Positions 9,100 through 17,745 of a DNA stretch of 64,000 nucleotides are shown here, in pieces. The notes below the pieces were generated by a model. That model saw only the letters and a list, made by a program, of their open reading frames with translations, made no database searches and was not told the origin of the DNA. Source of the DNA: Nocardia beijingensis NBRC 16342 (lineage in GTDB: Bacteria > Actinomycetota > Actinomycetes > Mycobacteriales > Mycobacteriaceae). Location of the stretch: contig NZ_BDBC01000043.1 in NCBI RefSeq assembly GCF_001612785.1, positions 23,392 through 87,391 on the forward strand, given 5' to 3'. A program made the translations under genes and the position numbers. How positions within the stretch are numbered: position 1 is the stretch's first letter; each line of letters opens with the position of its first letter.

Positions 9100-9405
9100 C
9101 TTTCGCGCACGGAGGATGACCGGTGCGACTGCGACGATCGGACATCGGATGATCCGGCGTGGCTGCCGGATATGCCGGGCATCGGCGCTTACCATGAACG
9201 GGCTGTGTGACGTGGCGGCGTCGCACGGCGAACGGGGAAGCGGCCCGTCCGGCGTATTGCGTGGCGCCGGGCGGGCCGTTGCGTTCGCTCCGGCTCTCTG
9301 CACACCGAATCCGTGCGGTTCATCGCGGTGGAGGCAGGCGCCCCCGTTTGCCGCCGAGCGGTGCGGGTAGGCAACGACGAATGGCAAAGGTCAGGAGGTC
9401 GGAGT
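9100..9405. other. 306-bp intergenic region, nothing recognised
   Basis: No open frame with support and no repeat. It must hold the promoter of the VOC-family gene at 9406, but no convincing -35/-10 pair was seen. Confidence 0.4.
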
Positions 9406-9789
9406 ATGGCATCGAACAACGGGGTCGGACGGTTGCGCAGCGTGGTACTGGATTGCCCCGAACCGCGCAAACTCGCCAGGTTCTACCAAGAGCTGCTCGG
9501 CGGAGACCTGCTCGAGGACGATGACGACGATTGGGTGGTGCTCATCGAGGCTTCGGGCCGGCGCATCGCATTCCAAACGGCGCCCGACTACCAGCCGCCG
9601 CGATTCCCCGATCCCGAGGGATCACAGCAGATACATTTCGACGTCCTGGTGGACGACATCGAGCAGGCGGAGCCCGCGGCGCTCGCGTTGGGCGCGACCC
9701 TCGTGCAGGGCCGGACCGATGGAGCGTTCCGCGTTTACGCCGACCCGGTGGGGCACACGTTCTGCCTGGTGTGGCTCCCGGAGGAGTAA
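9406..9789 (+). CDS. VOC-family (glyoxalase/dioxygenase-like) protein
   Basis: A 127-residue vicinal-oxygen-chelate protein. LRSVVLDCPEPRKLARFYQELLGG (residues 9-32) starts the first beta-alpha-beta-beta-beta module, IHFDVLVDDIEQAEPAALALGA (residues 74-95) the second, and YADPVGHTFCLVW closes the fold. This short single-chain form belongs to the glyoxalase-like group often found near resistance or detoxification genes; its substrate is unknown. The usual metal ligands are only partly kept (His at 75, Glu missing at the last position), so it could bind rather than convert a ligand. Ribosome site AGGAGG lies about 10 nt before ATG 9406. Confidence 0.8.
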   Translation: MASNNGVGRLRSVVLDCPEPRKLARFYQELLGGDLLEDDDDDWVVLIEASGRRIAFQTAPDYQPPRFPDPEGSQQIHFDVLVDDIEQAEPAALALGATLVQGRTDGAFRVYADPVGHTFCLVWLPEE

Positions 9790-9812
9790 GAACCGGGGCC
9801 GTGCATGCGACT

Positions 9813-9865
9813 CGGCCCGCCGTACCGGAGGCGATCGCGCGATCGTTCTCCGGTACGGCGGGCCG
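9813..9865. terminator. Bidirectional terminator hairpin between convergent genes
   Basis: A perfect 17-bp inverted repeat (CGGCCCGCCGTACCGGA at 9813-9829 and its complement at 9849-9865) around a 19-nt loop. It lies 24 nt after the VOC gene stop and 35 nt from the end of the convergent DUF5709 gene, so it can end transcription from both sides. Confidence 0.75.
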
Positions 9866-9899
9866 GGCCACGACAGTGTCCGCCGATCGGCCGCGTCCG

Positions 9900-10334
9900 T
9901 CAGTCGGGTGGGGCCGGGCGCCGGATGTCCTCGCCCACCGAGCCGCCCGCGATGTCGGCCGCTACACCGATCTCCTCCTCGTAGCGGTGTGCGGCGGGCA
10001 CTCGCTCGTTGTCGTCGGTGATGTCCTGGAGTCGCCGGTCGTCCTCGCTTCCGGCGGCCTCCGGCTCCGGCTCTCGATCGGGGTCGGTGTCGGGCTCTTC
10101 CTCGGCGAGCCGGTCTCCGATCGATCGGGGATGAGCCTGCTCCCACTGCGTCACGCCGTACTTCGTGACGCCGCTCCAGTGCTCCGGTGGGTCCATTCCG
10201 GCCTCGAGCGGGTCGGAACGCAGCCGGTCCTCGTCCAGGTCCTCGGCGCTGTTGAGGGCCGCCGGATCGGTTTCGACCGAGTCGGGCGCGCCGGTGTCCT
10301 GCGGCGGGTCGTATGTCTCGTTCGGTTCGGTCAT
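9900..10334 (-). CDS. DUF5709-type acidic small protein
   Basis: A 144-residue, strongly acidic protein. The conserved centre LDEDRLRSDPLEAGMDPPEHW (spanning residues 33-53) followed by GVTKYGVTQWEQAHPRSIGDRLAEEEPD matches DUF5709 proteins of actinobacteria. No transmembrane segment or catalytic motif; the N- and C-terminal thirds look disordered. Function unknown; DUF5709 genes are often stress-associated, which is background, not evidence here. A strong ribosome site (GGAGAGGAGG) precedes ATG 10334. Confidence 0.75.
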   Translation of the reverse strand: MTEPNETYDPPQDTGAPDSVETDPAALNSAEDLDEDRLRSDPLEAGMDPPEHWSGVTKYGVTQWEQAHPRSIGDRLAEEEPDTDPDREPEPEAAGSEDDRRLQDITDDNERVPAAHRYEEEIGVAADIAGGSVGEDIRRPAPPD

Positions 10335-10466
10335 CGCTGCCTCCTCTCCTGCATTCAGCGACTTCCCGCAACCGGGATCGGCAAACCCCCGGGAAATGGA
10401 TGAGCGATGTCCTGGATCGGTTGCGGGCCGATCCGTGGCCGGGGATCGCGGTCGATGGCGTGACCG

Positions 10467-12065
10467 TCAGCGCCGGGTGAATACGCCGAGGTGTTCGGTG
10501 TCGTAGTACTCGAGGGTGAGCCGGTCACCGTCGAAGGTGGCCTGGGAGATCGATCCGCGATTGGCATTCTCGCCGGGAGGTGTGAAGACGAAAATGTCAC
10601 CGTCCCAGTGCTTCAAGGGGAAGGTCATGTTGTTCGGGCCAAGGGTGAGCGTCAGCGATTGATCGGTGGCGCTGATCGTCGCCGGTCCGTAGTAGGCGTT
10701 GTCGTAGGTGCCCGCATACGATGCCGGTGGTCGCGCGGGAGCGGGCTTTGCGGGCGGCTGTTTGTCCGCCAGCGCCCCTGCCGGTGCGCCGAGCGGCTGG
10801 AAGGCCTCGCGATAGAGGGTGCGCCAGTCCTGCTGCACCTTCCCGAACTGGACCAGATCGGCGAACTCGGCGTTCAGTGTCTCCGGCACCCCGATCGGCG
10901 CCGCGTTGGTGAGCGTGATGATGCCGACGTCGGCGGACGGGATCAGGGTGAACGCGGTGGCCGCGCCGAGGCCGAACGCCCCCGAGTGACCGAGCACGAC
11001 GCGGCCGGAGGCGGAATCGCCGACATTGAAACCGAATCCGTAGAACCCGGCCCGCGCGTCGGGCGTTTTCGGCGGCGCGGACACGGCCTGGGGCGAGACG
11101 GCGGGCAGGAGATCCTCCGGTGGGACCAGGATCGAGCCACCCGCGGACCCGTCGGCCAGCACCATCGTCATCCATGCGGCCATGTCGGCCACCGAGGAGC
11201 TGACCCCGCCCGCCGGGGACTGCGCATCCGGCTGGCGCTGCGGATTCGCCGGCTCGTACTTCCCGTCGACCAGCACGTGCCCCTCCGCCCGGTTCGCGCG
11301 GGAGGCGAAGTCGGCATAGCGAGAACTGGTCGATTTCATGCCGAGCGGGCCGTAGATGGTTTGCTGGGACAACGTCTCCCACTCGGTCCCCGCGGCGGCG
11401 GCCACGGCGACGGCAGCCGCGGTCAGTCCGAAATTGGTGTATTCGTACGAAGTCCGGAAGGGGCCCAACGGCAGCAGCCGCAGCCGGTCGAGAATCTGGT
11501 CGCGGTCGTAGCCGAGGTCCTCGAGCAGGTCGCCCGCGTGATCGGGCAGCCCGGAGCGGTGCGCGTACAGGTCGCCGATCGTGACGTGTTCGGTGACGTA
11601 GGGATCGGCCAAGGCGAAGGACGGCAGCAGCCGGTGTACCGGAGTGTCCCATTCGACGCCTCCCGCGGCGATCCTGCGGGCGACCACCGTCGCCCCGACC
11701 GGCTTGGACAGCGACGCCAGCTGGAAGACCGTGTCCGGGTCGACCCTCTCCTTGGTGACGACATTGCGGACGCCGAACCCCTTGCTGTACACGACCTTCC
11801 CGCCGTGCACCACGGCGACCGCCATGCCGGGAACGCCGGAGGAGGCGAACAGGTCTTCGGCGAGCCGGTCCAGCTCCTCCACGGCGTCATCGATCCGGCC
11901 CTCCGGTATCGGCACACCGGCGATCTGGTTGGGCAGCGCCGCGGAACTGGACGGTGTTGCCGATTGCGTGGTGTCGGCTCGGTCGTCGCCGCACCCGGTC
12001 AGCGCGAGGACGACGGCCGTCGCCATCGCCGTGGGACCGAGCAATGTGCGCCGCAGTGTGCTCAC
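10467..12065 (-). CDS. Lipoprotein serine hydrolase (class C beta-lactamase-like)
   Basis: A 532-residue exported lipoprotein: signal peptide with lipobox LALTGCG (lipidated Cys about residue 25), then a penicillin-binding-protein/beta-lactamase domain. The active-site Ser-x-x-Lys is SLSK near residue 118, Tyr-x-Asn is YTN near 190, and the third motif is HSG near 348. A C-terminal beta-rich region (about residues 430-532, YAGTYDNAYYGPATI) resembles the DUF3471 lipocalin-like tail of esterase-type members. Likely a cell-surface esterase or peptidase acting on wall or lipid substrates; a resistance role is not indicated. GTG start at 12065 follows AGGAGG. Confidence 0.85.
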   Translation of the reverse strand: MSTLRRTLLGPTAMATAVVLALTGCGDDRADTTQSATPSSSAALPNQIAGVPIPEGRIDDAVEELDRLAEDLFASSGVPGMAVAVVHGGKVVYSKGFGVRNVVTKERVDPDTVFQLASLSKPVGATVVARRIAAGGVEWDTPVHRLLPSFALADPYVTEHVTIGDLYAHRSGLPDHAGDLLEDLGYDRDQILDRLRLLPLGPFRTSYEYTNFGLTAAAVAVAAAAGTEWETLSQQTIYGPLGMKSTSSRYADFASRANRAEGHVLVDGKYEPANPQRQPDAQSPAGGVSSSVADMAAWMTMVLADGSAGGSILVPPEDLLPAVSPQAVSAPPKTPDARAGFYGFGFNVGDSASGRVVLGHSGAFGLGAATAFTLIPSADVGIITLTNAAPIGVPETLNAEFADLVQFGKVQQDWRTLYREAFQPLGAPAGALADKQPPAKPAPARPPASYAGTYDNAYYGPATISATDQSLTLTLGPNNMTFPLKHWDGDIFVFTPPGENANRGSISQATFDGDRLTLEYYDTEHLGVFTRR

Positions 12066-12197
12066 GGGTCGCCTCCTGGCCGTTGGAGCGACAAAAGACC
12101 AGATAAAGGCTAGTTGAGATAGATTTGCTACGCGGACGGTTCGGATTTTCGCCGCGGCGGGCTCCGCGCTCGCCCGCCGCCGTCGAATCCCGGCTGG

Positions 12198-13919
12198 TTA
12201 TCCCGCGGCGGGCGTGTCGCGGATCTCCACGATCGGAAGCACCAGCGCGGCGGGGGAGCTCGCGGGCACCGCCGGATGCGCCGGCGCGATGGGAGCGATG
12301 CGCCGGTATCCCGTGCCCACCGGCGGACGGGCGTCCACCTCGCCCTTGTTCGGCCAGTACGCCGCCGCCCGCTCGGCCTGCGCGGTGATCGTCAAGGAAG
12401 GATTGACGCCCAGGTTCGCCGAGACCGCCGCGCCGTCGACGACGCTGAGCGTGGGGTAGCCGTACACGCGGTGGTAGGCGTCGATCACGCCGTGCTCGGC
12501 GTCGGCCCCGATCACCGCGCCGCCGAGGAAGTGGGCGGTCAGCGGGATGTTGAAGATCTCGCCCCAGCTGCCGCCCGCGATGCCGCCGATCTTCTCCGCG
12601 ACCCGCCTGGTGACGTCGTTGCCGACGGGGATCCAGGTCGGATTGGGTTCGCCGTGGCCTTGTCTGCTGGTCAACTTGCGGCCGAACAGGCCGCGCTTGG
12701 TGTAGGTGGTGATCGAATTGTCCAGGTGCTGCATGACCAGCGAGATGATGGTCCGCTCGCTCCAATTCTTCGTGCTCAGGAAGCTGAGCAGGTTCATCGG
12801 GTGCCGCAGCACCAAGCCGAGGAAACGCAGCCAGCGCGGGATCCGGCCGCCGCCGTCAACCATGAGCGTCTGCAGCAGGCCCATGGCGTTGGAGCCCTTG
12901 CCGTAGCGGACCGGCTCGATATGCGTGTCGGGGGTGGGATGGATGGACGAGGTGATCGCGACGCCCTTGGTGAAGTCGGTGCCGGGGCGCACCGTCTTGG
13001 TCGCGGCGCCGACGATCGACTCCGAGTTGGTGCGCGTGAGCACGCCGAGCCGGTCGGACAGGTCCGGCAGCACGCCTTTGTCCCGCATGGCGAACAACAG
13101 CTTCTGCGTACCGCGCGTGCCCGCCGCGAGCACGACGTGCGCGGCGGTGAACGTCTGCGGTTGCTTGCGAATCCAGGCGCCGGTACGCGCGGTGGACACA
13201 TCCCAGGTGCCGTCCGGGTGCGGACGCAGCTCGGTGACCGTCGTCATCGGGATGACTTCGGCGCCGGCCTGCTCGGCCAAATACAGGTAGTTCTTCACGA
13301 GGGTGTTCTTCGCGCCGTACTTACAGCCCACCATGCAGTCGCCGCATTCGACGCACCCGGTGCGCTCCGGGCCCACGCCGCCGAAGTACGGGTCCGGCAC
13401 GGTCTTGCCCGGCTCGCCGAAGAACACGCCGACGGGTGTCTGCACGAAGGTGTCGCCGACGCCCAAGTCCTCGGCGACGGCCTTGAAGACCTCGTCGGCG
13501 GGCGTCATGTGCGGGTTGCGCACCACGCCGAGCATTCGCTGAGCCCGCTCGTAGTACGGTGTGAGCTCGTCGCGCCAGTCGGTGATGTCACGCCATTGCG
13601 GGTCGCGGAAGAACGGCTCCGGCGGCACGTACAACGTGTTCGCGTAATTCAGCGAACCGCCACCGACGCCTGCGCCGCCGAGGATGAGGACGTTGCGCAG
13701 CGGGTGGATGCGCTGGATTCCGTAGCAGCCGAGCGCGGGCGCCCAGAGGAACTTCTTCAGCTCCCAGCTGGTCTTGGGCAGCTCGTCGTCGGCGAAGCGC
13801 CTGCCCGCCTCCAGCACGCCGACCTTGTACCCCTTCTCCACCAGCCGAAGCGCGGTGACGCTGCCGCCGAACCCGGAACCGACGATCAGCACGTCGAAAT
13901 CCGTCGTCCGCTGGTCCAT
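12198..13919 (-). CDS. choD: GMC-family cholesterol oxidase ChoD-like
   Basis: A 573-residue FAD-dependent GMC oxidoreductase. The FAD-binding motif is GSGFGGSVTA at residues 14-23, with GGAGVGGGSLNYAN near 80-93. The Cys-rich segment ECGDCMVGCKYGAKNT (about 190-205) is characteristic of ChoD and related oxidases of mycobacteria, and the C-terminal GGAVIGAD, VVDGAA and NPSLTITA segments complete the fold. No signal peptide, so it is cytoplasmic or exported by another route. M. tuberculosis Rv3409c (choD) has about the same length; whether these enzymes oxidise cholesterol itself is disputed. Divergent from a TetR gene that may control it. GAGGAG ribosome site before ATG 13919. Confidence 0.85.
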   Translation of the reverse strand: MDQRTTDFDVLIVGSGFGGSVTALRLVEKGYKVGVLEAGRRFADDELPKTSWELKKFLWAPALGCYGIQRIHPLRNVLILGGAGVGGGSLNYANTLYVPPEPFFRDPQWRDITDWRDELTPYYERAQRMLGVVRNPHMTPADEVFKAVAEDLGVGDTFVQTPVGVFFGEPGKTVPDPYFGGVGPERTGCVECGDCMVGCKYGAKNTLVKNYLYLAEQAGAEVIPMTTVTELRPHPDGTWDVSTARTGAWIRKQPQTFTAAHVVLAAGTRGTQKLLFAMRDKGVLPDLSDRLGVLTRTNSESIVGAATKTVRPGTDFTKGVAITSSIHPTPDTHIEPVRYGKGSNAMGLLQTLMVDGGGRIPRWLRFLGLVLRHPMNLLSFLSTKNWSERTIISLVMQHLDNSITTYTKRGLFGRKLTSRQGHGEPNPTWIPVGNDVTRRVAEKIGGIAGGSWGEIFNIPLTAHFLGGAVIGADAEHGVIDAYHRVYGYPTLSVVDGAAVSANLGVNPSLTITAQAERAAAYWPNKGEVDARPPVGTGYRRIAPIAPAHPAVPASSPAALVLPIVEIRDTPAAG

Positions 13920-14051
13920 GTGGAACTCCTCGATCGTGTCGCCAGTGACTCGGCTAACACTACTCCCGGGTAAGTAACGGTTCGCAAGTCGGCCGGAATC
14001 GGCCGATCGCTCCGGTATTCGGCGTTGCCGGTAGTTGTCCGCCCCGGTTTC

Positions 14052-14099
14052 AGAGCGACGCTCTCAATAGTTGACAACGCTCTCTCAAGCGCGCATCGT
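14052..14099 (+). promoter_or_regulatory. Promoter and palindromic operator of the tetR/choD divergon
   Basis: AGAGCG-A-CGCTCT at 14052-14064 is a perfect palindrome. Just downstream are a consensus -35 TTGACA (14071-14076), a 17-bp spacer containing a further CGCTCT half-site (14078-14083), and a -10 CATCGT (14094-14099). The tetR ATG lies 7 nt after the -10, so the mRNA would be leaderless. The palindrome placement suits autoregulation and possibly control of choD, which starts 133 bp away on the other strand. Confidence 0.65.
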
Positions 14100-14106
14100 T
14101 GCTGCT

Positions 14107-14808
14107 ATGCCGACGACTCCCCGCGCCCGCGCCAGGGCCCAGACCATGAACGACATCGTCCGGATCGGACGGGAGCACCTGGCGACCGAGGGTGCGGCCG
14201 CGCTGTCGCTGCGCGCGGTGGCGCGTGACCTCGGTGTGGTCTCCTCGGCCGTCTACCGGTATGTCCGCAGTCGTGACGAACTGCTCACCCTGCTCGTGGT
14301 GGACGGCTACAACGCACTCGGCGACGCGGTCGACGAAGCGCTGGCCGAACAGGGCGGGGACGATCCGATCGAGGGACTGCGGGTGCTCGGGCGCACGGTG
14401 CGGCGTTGGGCGCTGGCCGAGCCCGCGCGCTACGGGTTGCTGTTCGGCACACCGGTTCCCGGCTACGACGCGCCCGCCACCGAGACCATCGCTCCTGGCA
14501 CCAGGGTGATCGCCGCGCTGCTCAGCCTGTTCGCTCGCGCCCATCGTGCGGGCCTGCTCGCCGCGCCCGGCGAGCAGCCGCGGATATCCGCCCCTCTGGC
14601 GGGCAGCTTCGCGCTGATCCGGGACGAGTTCCGGCTCGACCTGCCGGACTGGCTGATCGTCCGCGGTGTGACGTTCTGGGTCGGCCTGTTCGGGGCGGTG
14701 AGCGCGGACGTCTTCGACATGTACGGCGCCGACACCTTCGCCGACCGCGACGAGTTGTTCGAACTCCAGCTCGGCGGACTGCTGGACCTGCTCGGCCGCC
14801 GCGGCTGA
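14107..14808 (+). CDS. TetR/AcrR-family regulator with WHG-type C-terminal domain
   Basis: A 233-residue repressor. The N-terminal helix-turn-helix spans about residues 13-60: IVRIGREHLATEGAAALSLR, then DLGVVSSAVYRYVRSRDELL. The C-terminal half (WALAEPARYGLLFGTPVPGYDAP, and a late region with WVGLFGAVSADVF) fits the TetR_C_33/WHG ligand domain common in actinobacteria. ATG 14107 is supported by a complete promoter ending 7 nt before it. Divergently placed from choD with a palindrome between, so choD is the best-guess target; the ligand is unknown. Confidence 0.85.
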   Translation: MPTTPRARARAQTMNDIVRIGREHLATEGAAALSLRAVARDLGVVSSAVYRYVRSRDELLTLLVVDGYNALGDAVDEALAEQGGDDPIEGLRVLGRTVRRWALAEPARYGLLFGTPVPGYDAPATETIAPGTRVIAALLSLFARAHRAGLLAAPGEQPRISAPLAGSFALIRDEFRLDLPDWLIVRGVTFWVGLFGAVSADVFDMYGADTFADRDELFELQLGGLLDLLGRRG

Positions 14809-14873
14809 TCATCCGCCGGACCGGGGGCCCGTGACCGGTCGTGGCGGCATGTGCTGCGATGGGACGTGTGACG

Positions 14874-15836
14874 ATGCCCGGCCGACAGTCTTCCGCAATC
14901 GCATGGGCGCACCGGATGGGTGCGCGCATGCCCCTGGTCAACGCGCCGATGGGTGGTGTGGCGGGCGGAAGGCTCGCCGCGGCGGTGACCGCCGCCGGTG
15001 GACTCGGGATGATCGGAATGGGCAGCGCCGGATCGGTCGCGGCGCTGGAGCGGGAGTTACCGCACGTCCGCGGCACCGACGGCCCCTTCGGCATCGGTCT
15101 GGTCGACTGGGTGGTGGCGAAGGAACCGCGACTGCTCGAGGTCGCGATCGAAGCCCGTCCCGCACTGATCTCGGTGAGCTTCGGGGAAGACCTGGACTGG
15201 GCGGCCCGCGTCGCGGAGGCCGGGATCGTCCCGGTTACCCAGGTGTACAGCGGGCAGGATGCGCGGCGTGCGGAAGACGGCGGTATCGGCGTCCTCGTCG
15301 CCCGCGGTGTGGAGGGCGGCGGACACGGCGCCGTGAACGCGGCGCTGCTGCCGCTACTGGACGAGGTGCTGGCCGTGGCGTCGGTACCGGTACTCGCGGC
15401 CGGTGGAATCGGCACGCCACGGGACCTCGCCACCGTGTTGCGAGCCGGGGCCGGTGGGGCCTGGCTCGGCACCTGTCTGGCAGCGTGCTCGGAATCGCTG
15501 CTGCCGGAGGCGGGCCGTCGCGCCATGATCGACGCGCGCGGCGACGACACGGTGCTCACCCGCGCCTACGACGTGGGAATGGAATTGCCGTGGCCGCCAA
15601 AGTTTCCCGCGCGGGTACTGCGCACCGGGTTCACCGATCGGTGGACCGGACGAGAAGACGAACTCGCCATGGACGGGGCGGCCAAGCGCGCGCTCGCCGC
15701 GGCGCTCGCCGCTGACGACCCGTCCGTCACGCCGATCGACGCGGGGGAGGGCGTCGGCCTGGTCACCGCTGTGGAGCCGGTCGCGCGCGTGCTGGAGCGA
15801 CTGTGGGCGGCCGCGACCGGATCGGTCGCGAGCTGA
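14874..15836 (+). CDS. Nitronate monooxygenase-family FMN enzyme
   Basis: About 320 residues of a TIM-barrel flavoprotein of the nitronate monooxygenase/2-nitropropane dioxygenase family. Seen are PLVNAPMGGVAGG near the N-terminus, LGMIGMGSAG, the phosphate-binding GVEGGGHGAVN (family GxEAGGH), and LAAGGIGTPRDLATVLRAGAGGAWLGT. Members oxidise alkyl nitronates; some reduce quinones. The start is uncertain: in-frame GTG 14841, ATG 14859, GTG 14868 and ATG 14874 are all possible. The stop lies 5 bp from the convergent small gene at 15842. Its proximity to the tetR gene (65 bp downstream, same strand) could mean cotranscription. Confidence 0.8.
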   Translation: MPGRQSSAIAWAHRMGARMPLVNAPMGGVAGGRLAAAVTAAGGLGMIGMGSAGSVAALERELPHVRGTDGPFGIGLVDWVVAKEPRLLEVAIEARPALISVSFGEDLDWAARVAEAGIVPVTQVYSGQDARRAEDGGIGVLVARGVEGGGHGAVNAALLPLLDEVLAVASVPVLAAGGIGTPRDLATVLRAGAGGAWLGTCLAACSESLLPEAGRRAMIDARGDDTVLTRAYDVGMELPWPPKFPARVLRTGFTDRWTGREDELAMDGAAKRALAAALAADDPSVTPIDAGEGVGLVTAVEPVARVLERLWAAATGSVAS

Positions 15837-15841
15837 GCGGT

Positions 15842-16036
15842 TCAGTCCTCGCTGCTGATCCGCTCACCGAGGTAGCGAATCAGCTCGGGATCGGAAGAGA
15901 CCAGCCGGTCGACCTCCTCGCCGCCGGTGCACTGATACAGCGCGACGGTGACCGAACCGGATCGGCGTCCCGCGACCCGCCAGATCCCGCCGGAATCGGT
16001 CCAGCGCCGCAGCACTTCGATGGGATCGTCGGTCAT
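15842..16036 (-). CDS. Small conserved-looking protein of unknown function
   Basis: A 64-residue protein beginning MTDDPIEVLRRWTDSGGIWR, with a GSVTVALYQCTGGEEVDRL core (beta strand, single Cys) and an acidic helical tail (DPELIRYLGERISSED). A clear ribosome site (GGAGGTGG) precedes ATG 16036, which supports it as a real gene. It follows the glycosidase gene by 34 bp on the same strand and is likely cotranscribed. Family not recognised with certainty. Confidence 0.65.
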   Translation of the reverse strand: MTDDPIEVLRRWTDSGGIWRVAGRRSGSVTVALYQCTGGEEVDRLVSSDPELIRYLGERISSED

Positions 16037-16070
16037 CGTCCACCTCCGGTCGATGGTGTACCCAGCCGCG

Positions 16071-17390
16071 TCACCGGGGCACGGTGACCGGATCGGAGCA
16101 GCTGGCGGGCACGTCGACGAGGGAACAATCCTTCGGCGCACGGGTCGGCCGGTAATCGGGCGCGACGCCGCCGGTCCGGGTGATGCCGGTGTACGCGGCC
16201 ACCGCGTCCGTCGGCTTGCGCGTGAGGGCCGGATCGGTCAGGACGTCGACGGTATAGAGACCGAAACGCGGTGTGTAGGAACCCCACTCGTAATTGTCGG
16301 TGAGACTCCAGTAGTTGTAGCCGATCAGGTTCATGCCATCGGCCTTGGCGCGCTGGAGCCAGTAGACGGTGTCGCGCAGTGAGTCGGCGCGACCGTATCC
16401 GTCCGCGCGCGGCAGGCCGTTCTCGGTGGGCATGCCGTTCTCGACGATGTAGAGCGGCTTGCCGGGGAACTGACGCGCATAGTGCTGGAGCGCGTAGTAG
16501 ATCCCTTCCGGCTGCAGCGGGTTCTTCCACAACTCGGTGAAACTCGCCGACGCGGTGAGGCTGTCGGGGGAGAGGCCGTAGTAGTAGTCGATGCCGATGT
16601 AGTCGAGCTTCGTGGCGAGCCTGTCCACCAGCGGCTTGTTCACCACGTCCTCGCCACCGGGGATGTAGGCGACATTGCTGGTCACCATGGCGCCCGGCTG
16701 AACCCGGTGGATGTAGTCGTAGATGCCGTCGTGCGCCCTGGCGATCCGGTCCTGCATCGCGGGCGCCGCCGCGGGCGGCAATCCGCCGTTGCGCAGTTCG
16801 TTCACCAGGTAGAAGGCCGGCTCGTTGAACGTGACCCACAACGGCTGGTACGGCGCGTAACGATCCACGACCGCGCGTGCGTGGGCCAGCCAGTCCTCGA
16901 CGATGCCCGGGGTGGTCCACCCCCCGCGGTCCACCGCCCAACCCGGGTAGACCCAGTGGTCGATGGTGATCATGGGGCGCATGCCCGCCGCTGTGATCGC
17001 CGTGACGACGTCGTCGTAGAACTTCAGCGCCGCGGGGTCCCAGGTGCCCGGTTCGGGCTGGAGCCGAGCCCATTCGACACCGATGCGATACACCTTCACG
17101 CCCAGATCGGCCGCGAGGGCGATGTCGGAGCGGTAGCGCGCGTAGAAGTCGATCGAATCCAGGTAGGGATCCGCCGTTTTCCCGGACGCGACATAACGCG
17201 ACCAGTTGCTGTCCGGTGCGTGGCCTTCCGATTGATATCCCGACGAGGCGACGCCCCAGAGGAAATCCGGGCCCATCGGTGCCACCGCGGCGGGCGGCGC
17301 GGGACGAGCGGCGGCTGGAGCGGTGCCTCCGAGCAGTACCGCGGCGACGGCCGCCAGCGCAGCCGGGATATGGCGGCGGTGTGAACGCAT
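16071..17390 (-). CDS. Secreted glycoside hydrolase family 1 (beta-glucosidase-like)
   Basis: A 439-residue GH1 enzyme with a signal peptide (MRSHRRH, then a hydrophobic core and APAAARPAPP). GH1 landmarks: DFLWGVASSGYQSEG near residue 42, the acid/base glutamate in WVTFNEP near 190, and the nucleophile glutamate in YIVENG near 325, followed by YNYWSLTDNYEW. Secreted GH1 proteins are uncommon because most members are cytoplasmic, so an extracellular glycoside substrate is likely. A tail with three cysteines (KDCSLVDVPASCSDP) could form a disulfide. GGAG ribosome site before ATG 17390. Confidence 0.9.
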   Translation of the reverse strand: MRSHRRHIPAALAAVAAVLLGGTAPAAARPAPPAAVAPMGPDFLWGVASSGYQSEGHAPDSNWSRYVASGKTADPYLDSIDFYARYRSDIALAADLGVKVYRIGVEWARLQPEPGTWDPAALKFYDDVVTAITAAGMRPMITIDHWVYPGWAVDRGGWTTPGIVEDWLAHARAVVDRYAPYQPLWVTFNEPAFYLVNELRNGGLPPAAAPAMQDRIARAHDGIYDYIHRVQPGAMVTSNVAYIPGGEDVVNKPLVDRLATKLDYIGIDYYYGLSPDSLTASASFTELWKNPLQPEGIYYALQHYARQFPGKPLYIVENGMPTENGLPRADGYGRADSLRDTVYWLQRAKADGMNLIGYNYWSLTDNYEWGSYTPRFGLYTVDVLTDPALTRKPTDAVAAYTGITRTGGVAPDYRPTRAPKDCSLVDVPASCSDPVTVPR

Positions 17391-17745
17391 CGAACTCCTG
17401 TTCCGAGAAGGGGGCCCTCGGGAGACCTCGGCGCACGAGGCCTGGGGCGGCATGGGGGACAGGGTAACTGGTCGCTTGACCGTTTTCTCGAACTCGGGGA
17501 GGGCGGGCAGCGCAGATGGAATGTCTGGTATTCGAACCGCATAAACCGTGACGAAAGTTCGGGAGCGGAGGTCTTAATTTTACATATTGATACGTAGATA
17601 TTCGCATCTAACTATACTTTATCCAATCACCCACCGCGCCTCCCAAAAGCGGCAAGGACGAGAGGGGCGGAAATCGGCTGTGAGATGTCCCTCGCTCACG
17701 GCCTGGGTCACCTGCTCGGAAGCAAGGGCATGTCAGGATGCGACC
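17391..17745. promoter_or_regulatory. 355-bp divergent intergenic region with an AT-rich promoter island
   Basis: 17573-17626 is markedly A+T-rich against the surrounding G+C-rich DNA. It contains TATACT at 17613-17618 (plus-strand -10 candidate) and an inverted repeat TAGAT-N6-ATCTA at 17595-17610. It lies between the divergent glycosidase and reductase genes and probably serves one or both. No gene is seen in it. Confidence 0.45.
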
